From Lachnospiraceae bacterium (GTDB lineage Bacteria; Bacillota; Clostridia; Lachnospirales; Lachnospiraceae): DNA of 6,906 nt. The DNA is taken from positions 1 through 6,906 of the forward strand of contig JAAVYC010000049.1 of NCBI GenBank assembly GCA_022790905.1, in the 5' to 3' direction. Positions 1-5,300 of the stretch are shown here, piece by piece. The position numbers and the translations under genes were made by a program. The notes below the pieces were generated by a model, which was given only the letters and a program-made list of their open reading frames with translations, was not told the DNA's origin and searched no databases. Every line of letters begins with the position of its first letter. Position 1 is the first letter of the stretch.

Positions 1-2433
1 CAGCATTATACATCTCTTGTCTATATCGGCAAATGGGGCCGTGATATTCTTCAAACGATATGGAATCACCACACATTTAAAATCCCTCTATGGGATTTTT
101 CTATTGGATATGGTTCAGACATCATCACTACCCTTCATTATTATGTCCTTGGAGATCCGCTCAATTTACTTAGCATCCTCGTACCTCCAAAATTTACGGA
201 ATATCTGTATGGAGGATTAATCCTATTTCGCATCTACCTCGCCGGAATCAGTTTTAGTCTCTATTGTTTTTCTATGAAAAAGGGAAAGACAGCCACATTA
301 TTCGGGACAATCAGCTATATCTTTTGTGGATATATGCTGTTTTCTGCCGTTCGACATCCTTTTTTTATTAACCCAATGATTTATCTGCCACTACTGCTCA
401 TCGGTGCAGAACGCATATTCCAGCGCAAAAGCCCTGCACTGTTTATTGGTATGGTATCTCTATCAGCTATCAGCAATTTCTATTTTTTCTATATGCTTGT
501 ATTTGCCGTCTGCTTCTATGTGGGAATACGATTTTTTACATTCCCGCATCTGCATCCGATAAAAGAACTATTTTCTGTCATTGGATGTTTTTTTTGCTAT
601 GCACTGCCTGGCATCTGTATGTCCGCGTTCCTCTTACTCCCTGTACTCATGCAATTTCTTGGAACAAACCGGACAAAAACAGAACAGCTATCCTCCTCTT
701 TTTATGAGCCATCTTATTACCTAAATTGTATTTTCTCTTTTACTTCAACAAAGCGAATCGGAAACTGGACTTGCCTAGGTTTCACCGTGATAGCCCTGCT
801 TGCCCTTATCTTTCTGTTCTCATCCAGAAAAAAATACACTGCCCTAAAAGTTGCTTTTTTAATCCAAAGTGGAATGCTGTGCATTCCATTTTTCGGAAAG
901 GCATTGAATGGTTTTTCCTATGTAAGCAACCGCTGGTGTTTTATTTATTCCGGCCTTGTCTCCTATATTGTGGCAACAATTCTCAACGACCGTACTTCTT
1001 ATTTTCGCACATCCGCAGTGTGGAAAAAAAGCCGCGCACAAAGAATTTTTACAGCTTGTCTCCTATTGGTGATGTGTTTTAACCTCGCATTAAATGGCTA
1101 CTACCTTTTTCATCCAAACGGCCAGGATTATGCCTCGCATTTCGTGGATTTCGGCAAAGCTTTTGACACGGTACAAACTACTGCTCCCAAAGCAGTTTTG
1201 CAAAAGGCTTCGTCTGACGATTCCTTTTTTCGGTTTGAACTAGATGACAATATCTCTTTGAATACCGCCGCACTTTTTGGCATAAATGGAACCCAATACT
1301 ACTGGAGCCTCGAAAATCATAATATCTCCGATTATTTGATGGATCTATCATTAAATAGACTTCGTGTATTCAAATACAAAAATATCGACCATCGGACATT
1401 CCCAAACGCTCTTGCAAGCGTCAAATATATTGCCCAAAGCGACTCCAACGTCCTGCCATATGGATATACAAAATATGATACGGTTACTTTCCCACAGGGA
1501 ACATCATATGAGCTCTATAAAAATTCATATACTCTGCCCCTGGGATACACTTATACTTCCTACCTCTCCCAGAAAGATTATCGGAACATGTCCCCAGAAC
1601 TGCGTCAGGAAGCCCTTTTACAGGGGATTTTGTTAGAAGATCAGGATATCGAGACATTAGCCTCGTCCTATCCAAAAACAAAAGCAAGCTTTACATCACA
1701 GTCCATAGACTACACAATAAAAAACATAACAGATATAGAACTCCTCTCAGATGGCGGATTTGAGGTAAAAAAAGCCGGTGCCTCCCTCACACTCCATTTT
1801 TCCGGTCTGCCCAAAAGCGAGACCTATCTCTCGTTTCGCGGAGCAAACTTTTCTGCCAAAAATCAGATCGGTAAAAAATTTATATTAAAAATCGCCTCCA
1901 ACGAGTCCAAAAACAAACTGGAATATCTGAGTCCATATTACAAATATTACAGTGGGCAAAAAAATTTTTTAGTTCATCTGGGATATCATAAAAATCCACA
2001 ATCCGATATCACCATCACGTTTCCAAAAAAAGGCTCGTACCATTTTAAAGATTTGCAAGTGATCTGCCAGCCTATGAAAAATTACAAAGAACATATTCAA
2101 AAATTAAGGGAAACATCTCTGAAGCAAGAGGAAATCGGGACAAACTCTGTGAAAGGATCTATCCAGCTTTCACAAGATAAAATTCTATGCCTATCTATTC
2201 CATATAGCAAAGGCTGGACGGCAATGGTAGACGGAAAAAAGACGCCCCTTTTCAAAGCAAATGTGATGTACATGGCACTTCCTCTTCGTGCGGGAAGCCA
2301 TAAAATTGAACTCTCTTATCACACACCTGGATTGAAACTGGGCGTTTATATAAGCTGTGTTGGATTCGTGATTTTCCTTATCATCCTGTATAGGAATCGC
2401 TCACGCACTCTCACTTTAGATTCCATGGATTAA
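1..2433 (+). CDS. YfhO-family multi-pass membrane protein, putative GT-C glycosyltransferase (5' partial)
   Basis: The reading frame is open from base 1, with no stop before the first Met at 274. The 91 codons ahead of that Met carry family-like sequence (YGSDIITTLHYYVLGDPLN, visible residues 38-56), so 274 is an internal Met and the true start lies upstream. About 810 residues are visible; YfhO proteins are usually somewhat longer, so perhaps 50-80 residues are missing. Hydrophobic segments cluster in visible residues ~70-370 (roughly eight to ten helices). A large, probably extracytoplasmic domain follows (~370-775), then a last helix at ~778-798 and a short basic tail. Just before that helix is the YfhO-like motif GWTAMVDGKK (738-747) followed by LPLRAGSHKIELSY. 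Known of the family: Bacillus subtilis YfhO is implicated in GlcNAc decoration of lipoteichoic acid, using an undecaprenyl-linked sugar donor. The exact substrate here cannot be read from sequence. The operon context is unseen because the upstream gene is outside the window. Confidence 0.88.
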   Translation, partial: QHYTSLVYIGKWGRDILQTIWNHHTFKIPLWDFSIGYGSDIITTLHYYVLGDPLNLLSILVPPKFTEYLYGGLILFRIYLAGISFSLYCFSMKKGKTATLFGTISYIFCGYMLFSAVRHPFFINPMIYLPLLLIGAERIFQRKSPALFIGMVSLSAISNFYFFYMLVFAVCFYVGIRFFTFPHLHPIKELFSVIGCFFCYALPGICMSAFLLLPVLMQFLGTNRTKTEQLSSSFYEPSYYLNCIFSFTSTKRIGNWTCLGFTVIALLALIFLFSSRKKYTALKVAFLIQSGMLCIPFFGKALNGFSYVSNRWCFIYSGLVSYIVATILNDRTSYFRTSAVWKKSRAQRIFTACLLLVMCFNLALNGYYLFHPNGQDYASHFVDFGKAFDTVQTTAPKAVLQKASSDDSFFRFELDDNISLNTAALFGINGTQYYWSLENHNISDYLMDLSLNRLRVFKYKNIDHRTFPNALASVKYIAQSDSNVLPYGYTKYDTVTFPQGTSYELYKNSYTLPLGYTYTSYLSQKDYRNMSPELRQEALLQGILLEDQDIETLASSYPKTKASFTSQSIDYTIKNITDIELLSDGGFEVKKAGASLTLHFSGLPKSETYLSFRGANFSAKNQIGKKFILKIASNESKNKLEYLSPYYKYYSGQKNFLVHLGYHKNPQSDITITFPKKGSYHFKDLQVICQPMKNYKEHIQKLRETSLKQEEIGTNSVKGSIQLSQDKILCLSIPYSKGWTAMVDGKKTPLFKANVMYMALPLRAGSHKIELSYHTPGLKLGVYISCVGFVIFLIILYRNRSRTLTLDSMD

Positions 2434-2448
2434 AACTCCATGGAATCT
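2418..2448 (+). terminator. Candidate hairpin terminator of the yfhO-like gene, overlapping its stop codon
   Basis: A perfect 12-bp inverted repeat, AGATTCCATGGA (2418-2429) and TCCATGGAATCT (2437-2448), flanks a 7-nt loop that contains the TAA stop (2431-2433). On the plus strand it is followed by a T-rich stretch, but the clean T run (2460-2465) begins about 11 nt after the stem, so it is a poor match to a classical intrinsic terminator. On the minus strand no T run follows the stem, so it is unlikely to terminate the convergent gene by the intrinsic route. It may instead protect the mRNA 3' end. The dyad is certain; the terminator role is inferred. Confidence 0.5.
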
Positions 2449-2516
2449 CTTCTCAAATTATTTTTCCGGTGAACTTTCTCAATACCTGTCACATTCACGG
2501 TTATCCCACAAAGCTG

Positions 2517-5021
2517 TTATTTTTTTGTTCGAACGGTTTTCTTTGAAGACCAGTCGGAATATAGCTTTTTACTTTTTCCGTTCACTTTCACTGTCTTATA
2601 TGTGCGGATCCGGACATAATATTTCTGCTTTCCCTTCAACTTAGAAATCTTCTTTATGGAAGCGCTCCGTTTCGCAGTGGTCATTTTAGTCGTCGCGCCT
2701 TTAAAGTTTCCTTTTGTGCTGTACTGAATCTGGTAACCGTCCATTTGCGTCGTCTGCTTCTTCCATGTCACCTGCATTCCTTTGGATCTCGCAGCGATTG
2801 TCTTCAGCGCGGTTTTCTTTGGTCTAACTGTAAATGTTTTTTTCATGGTCCCGCTGTAATTACCCCGGAACTTCACCGTCACTGTATAGACTCCCGGATT
2901 TTTTCTTCCCTTTGGATAACTGACTTGATAATCCGTACCTGCTTTCAATTTTGCACCTTTGGAGTTCGTCACTGTTACAGAAGGAGTTTTCACTTTTCCA
3001 TCATAAGAATAATCCGTCTTACTCAATGTGATCTTTTTAGGGCTAGCGATCGCTGACACTTCTGTAGTCCTTGAACATACACTACACACATTCTGAACTT
3101 TTCCACTCTTTGTCGGCGTTGCCGGAATGCACTTCCTGACATATTTATGACTTAGTACAGGTATCTCTTTGGTATAAGTATCACCACAACTACAAGTATA
3201 CATTCTGATACCCGTCTCCGCGCAAGTCGGTTGCCTTTTTACCACACTTTGATACGTATGATTATGCTCCGGTTTGCTTGGTTCTTCCGTGTCCTGACTA
3301 TAGAAAGTCACATTACGTTCTTCCATTACCATATCCTTCAGATCCTTTACGTCCGCCACTGTAACCAGATCCTCAGAATAAAAAGGCGTACCAAAAAATA
3401 AAAACGTATAATCCCCCGGTACTGCTTTATTCGTCCCATTCGTTCCGTCAAATGCCTGCAGATAATATTTCCCCTCGTGTTCCTCTTTCTCATCCGTCGT
3501 AAGCGTAACAGCCTGACCCCAGTCTTCCTTATTCAAAATAGCTTCACTATCACTGTTCCAATAATCTGTCCGTATTCTAAGCACACAATCCGCTTCAAAA
3601 AATAAATAATTTTCGTCTATTACCTCATGATGACTAAATGGATTGCCCTCTGTATCATACCATGTAACTTCAAAATATATTTCTTCGTCAGGGATTTCTC
3701 CAATATCTTTCACCAAAATTTTTTTCAAATCCACACTTGAAGGTGCCGAATGAATTTTAATACTTCCTACTTCACGGAAAGCTTCTTCCTTTTCACCTAC
3801 TGTCCAGACACCATTCCCAAAATTCAGTGCATACCCTTCCCCTATAAACTTTGACGCCAATACAAAACAGGACGCTGATGTGCTTCCTGACGCTAAAATA
3901 TACTCTTTTTTCAACGGCGTAGTTGGGAACAGCCGGCTCTTTGTCTGAAACTGCGTTGTCCCAGTCACTTTTCCGGCAATCATCAGCAGCCCTTCTTGAT
4001 TTAATACGAGTATTCCCCGCTTTTCCCCTGAGCTGCTTACTCCGGCAAAACTCCCTTCTATCACCGGATTCATCACGCCATTAAAATCCAGGCAGGCACC
4101 GCTTTGAAGCACAACATTTTGTAAATAATCTGACTTCAATATCATGTGCGCCTCGTCCTTTAGAACAAGATTTCCTATTTGATTCAATACTGCCTGGTCC
4201 ATAGTCACACTACTGAGCGTTAAAGTCGTCTCCGAATTTCCACGAAATTCCTTTGTTTTCGCATATTGACTTGTATTCGTCCCAGAAATATTGACTTCCG
4301 CCTGGCTGTTATGACTTGTATCAACATTCTCCCTTACCGTTGCTTTTGCATCTAAGTTCAACACTGCCTTCTTCTTATAGGGAACATTTTTATCAGATCC
4401 AGCCTCATGTCCCATATAGATGGCCTGAAACACCGTCTTATCATTTGAATTTCTCACCGTTAAAGCAGCATTCTCACCAACAGCCGTACCTGTATAGCCG
4501 CCTGCATATATGGTCGGAAGCAATTCCTCTTCCGTGCCTCCCATACCCCCAGAACCGCCTTCCAAATAAGTACTTACATTATCCAATGTAAGGCTATGAC
4601 CGGCCAGAAAGATCTCCCTGTGCGGAACACTTCCCAGCGCATCGCTAGACTCAAGCGTCAATTTTATATTCTGAAAACAGACACCGTCACCTTCTAGCTG
4701 AATCGGACTCCTTGAACACAACTCACTCGTTGAAGATGTACCACGAATCACAGTATTAGCCGGAATCTTTACCGGAAGCATCCTTCCACTTGCTTCCGCC
4801 TCTTTTCCTATACCGATAAAATTATTCACAATAATTGGACTTCTATGTTCTTGCAACGCCGTCATAAACTCTTCTCTTGTCGTTACAGTCACTCCCTGCT
4901 CGCCAGACTGCGGGCTTATCTCTCTCTCCTGTGCCTCTGCAGACATCGGTACCCGGACTCCCCCAAATAGTACTGCCGCTGCCATTACAACACACAAACA
5001 TTTTCTAATCCCTTTTCTCAT
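2517..5021 (-). CDS. Secreted beta-helix-like protein with Cys-rich, Ig-like and Fn3-like C-terminal modules
   Basis: An 834-residue protein. Residues 1-30 form a Sec signal peptide (basic MRKGIRK, hydrophobic VVMAAAVLFGG, likely cleavage after SAEA at 30). Residues ~43-360 are rich in short beta-strand patterns such as VIRG, VCFQNIKLTL and HSLTLDNVS, which suggests a right-handed beta-helix of the pectate-lyase-like fold; I see no convincing catalytic Asp/Arg/Lys constellation. Residues ~415-580 are an unassigned, beta-rich linker domain. Next come two short Cys/His modules (H586, H588, C600, C610, C612, H625; then C631, C646, C649), an Ig-like domain (~660-733; YDGKVKTPSV, GTDYQVSY, GNYSGTMKKTFTV) and an Fn3-like domain (~735-832; VTWKKQ, DGYQIQYST, YYVRIRTY). 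No LPxTG motif, transmembrane tail, S-layer homology or choline-binding repeat is visible, so it is probably released, or held to the wall by its very basic C-terminus. The start is fixed by an AGGAG site 5 nt upstream and by the signal peptide. An adhesin or structural role is plausible; an enzyme is not excluded. Confidence 0.85.
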   Translation of the reverse strand: MRKGIRKCLCVVMAAAVLFGGVRVPMSAEAQEREISPQSGEQGVTVTTREEFMTALQEHRSPIIVNNFIGIGKEAEASGRMLPVKIPANTVIRGTSSTSELCSRSPIQLEGDGVCFQNIKLTLESSDALGSVPHREIFLAGHSLTLDNVSTYLEGGSGGMGGTEEELLPTIYAGGYTGTAVGENAALTVRNSNDKTVFQAIYMGHEAGSDKNVPYKKKAVLNLDAKATVRENVDTSHNSQAEVNISGTNTSQYAKTKEFRGNSETTLTLSSVTMDQAVLNQIGNLVLKDEAHMILKSDYLQNVVLQSGACLDFNGVMNPVIEGSFAGVSSSGEKRGILVLNQEGLLMIAGKVTGTTQFQTKSRLFPTTPLKKEYILASGSTSASCFVLASKFIGEGYALNFGNGVWTVGEKEEAFREVGSIKIHSAPSSVDLKKILVKDIGEIPDEEIYFEVTWYDTEGNPFSHHEVIDENYLFFEADCVLRIRTDYWNSDSEAILNKEDWGQAVTLTTDEKEEHEGKYYLQAFDGTNGTNKAVPGDYTFLFFGTPFYSEDLVTVADVKDLKDMVMEERNVTFYSQDTEEPSKPEHNHTYQSVVKRQPTCAETGIRMYTCSCGDTYTKEIPVLSHKYVRKCIPATPTKSGKVQNVCSVCSRTTEVSAIASPKKITLSKTDYSYDGKVKTPSVTVTNSKGAKLKAGTDYQVSYPKGRKNPGVYTVTVKFRGNYSGTMKKTFTVRPKKTALKTIAARSKGMQVTWKKQTTQMDGYQIQYSTKGNFKGATTKMTTAKRSASIKKISKLKGKQKYYVRIRTYKTVKVNGKSKKLYSDWSSKKTVRTKK

Positions 5022-5026
5022 AAATT

Positions 5027-5035
5027 CTCCTCTCC
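5027..5035 (-). promoter_or_regulatory. Shine-Dalgarno site of the secreted-protein gene
   Basis: On the minus strand the sequence GGAGAGGAG lies just upstream of the ATG at 5021, with the AGGAG core ending 5 nt before it. It supports this start codon, which also places a complete signal peptide at the N-terminus. Confidence 0.8.
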
Positions 5036-5047
5036 GAAATTTTATCG

Positions 5048-5068
5048 AATACTTAATCCCAAAGTATT
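5048..5068. promoter_or_regulatory. Operator-like dyad at the predicted transcription start of the secreted-protein gene
   Basis: Inverted repeat AATACTT (5048-5054) and AAGTATT (5062-5068) with a 7-nt spacer. It lies directly downstream of the -10 element on the minus strand, covering about +2 to +22 of the predicted transcript, between the promoter and the ribosome binding site. That position suits a repressor site or a small 5' UTR hairpin. The dyad is seen directly; the function is inferred and no regulator is identified. Confidence 0.4.
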
Positions 5069-5076
5069 AGTTTTTG

Positions 5077-5085
5077 ATTATACCA
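5077..5085 (-). promoter_or_regulatory. Extended -10 promoter for the secreted-protein gene
   Basis: Reading the minus strand, TGGTATAAT combines a perfect -10 hexamer TATAAT (5082 to 5077) with a TG-n extension. No good -35 hexamer lies 16-18 bp upstream (around 5099-5106 on the plus strand), which fits an extended -10 promoter that needs little -35 contact or depends on an activator. Transcription would start near 5070, giving a 5' UTR of about 50 nt. Confidence 0.65.
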
Positions 5086-5133
5086 AATTTATACACAAAA
5101 ATCTATGTACATTTTATGGGATTTTTTGAATTG

Positions 5134-5168
5134 GGTGATCTTTTTTGCCAAAATGGTGATAATATCAC
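5134..5168. promoter_or_regulatory. Operator-like repeat cluster upstream of the reductase gene
   Basis: GTGATA-A-TATCAC (5156-5168) is a perfect 13-bp dyad with one central base. A further direct copy of the half-site, GGTGAT, stands at 5134-5139, exactly 21 bp (two helical turns) before the copy at 5155-5160, so the two sit on the same DNA face. This layout is typical of a dimeric regulator with an auxiliary half-site. The sequence is loosely reminiscent of Crp/Fnr-type half-sites but does not match the canonical FNR or CRP consensus, and no regulator is encoded in the window. Confidence 0.45.
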
Positions 5169-5177
5169 AGAATTCTG
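5168..5177. promoter_or_regulatory. Second perfect palindrome abutting the operator-like dyad
   Basis: CAGAATTCTG is a perfect 10-bp palindrome that shares its first base with the 13-bp dyad ending at 5168. It lies just upstream of the most likely promoter region of the reductase transcript. A 10-bp palindrome in AT-rich DNA can arise by chance, so it carries weight only because of its tandem arrangement. Confidence 0.25.
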
Positions 5178-5190
5178 AAAAAAAATTAGT

Positions 5191-5196
5191 TATTAT
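5191..5196 (+). promoter_or_regulatory. Possible -10 element for the mini-ORF/reductase transcript
   Basis: TATTAT matches the -10 consensus at five of six positions and lies 36 bp before the mini-ORF start. No convincing -35 is found at 16-18 bp. An alternative is TATAAA at 5202-5207, but that would leave almost no leader before the Shine-Dalgarno site. The lack of a -35 next to a cluster of dyads hints at activator dependence. The call is tentative. Confidence 0.3.
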
Positions 5197-5218
5197 AGAA
5201 ATATAAACAAAAGAATAT

Positions 5219-5225
5219 AAGGAGG
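5219..5225 (+). promoter_or_regulatory. Consensus Shine-Dalgarno site of the mini-ORF
   Basis: A full AAGGAGG stands 6 nt before the ATG at 5232. This is the strongest ribosome binding site in the intergenic region and serves the 22-codon ORF, not the reductase start at 5297. It is the main reason to treat the mini-ORF as translated. Confidence 0.75.
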
Positions 5226-5231
5226 TACAAG

Positions 5232-5300
5232 ATGGCATTTTTTGGCTTTTTAAAACAGCCTGACTGCTGCTTACTCCGGAAAGGCGGAATGTCAATATGA
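5232..5300 (+). CDS. 22-residue leader peptide or truncated rhodanese-gene remnant, overlapping the reductase start
   Basis: A 22-codon ORF with an ideal AAGGAGG site 6 nt upstream. It begins MAFFGFLKQPD, contains a Cys-Cys pair at residues 12-13, and ends with TGA (5298-5300) overlapping the downstream ATG (5297-5299) as ATGA, the usual sign of translational coupling. Two readings are possible. It could be a regulatory or coupling leader peptide for the reductase, with the adjacent cysteines perhaps making translation respond to cysteine supply. Or it could be what is left of a small stand-alone rhodanese-like gene: from memory, clostridial proteins of that type often begin MGFFDxxKxPD and sit directly before this reductase, and the rhodanese body and its catalytic loop would be deleted here. 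Sequence alone does not decide. No function is claimed for the peptide itself. Confidence 0.55.
   Translation: MAFFGFLKQPDCCLLRKGGMSI

Noticed and set aside
726..1082. A 118-codon plus-strand ORF inside the YfhO-like gene
   Set aside because: It lies wholly within a gene on the same strand in another frame, and its composition (many Phe, Lys and Pro in no domain pattern) is that of an off-frame shadow.
274..2433. Reading the YfhO-like gene as a complete ORF starting at the Met at 274
   Set aside because: The same frame is open to base 1 and encodes conserved family-like sequence before this Met, including a hydrophobic segment, so the gene is truncated by the window edge.
2470..2497. A possible hairpin terminator for the minus-strand gene (GTGAA and TTCAC arms)
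   Set aside because: The stem is only 5 bp (7 with a bulge), the loop is long at about 18 nt, and no T run follows on the minus strand.
4316..4591. A 91-codon plus-strand ORF opposite the secreted-protein gene
   Set aside because: It is antisense to a clear coding region, rich in Pro, His, Ser and Leu as expected for an off-frame reading, and has no supporting ribosome binding site or recognisable domain.
5143..5153. Small inverted repeat TTTTG-C-CAAAA in the intergenic region
   Set aside because: Five-bp AT-rich arms are expected by chance in such DNA; nothing in position or sequence lifts it above background.
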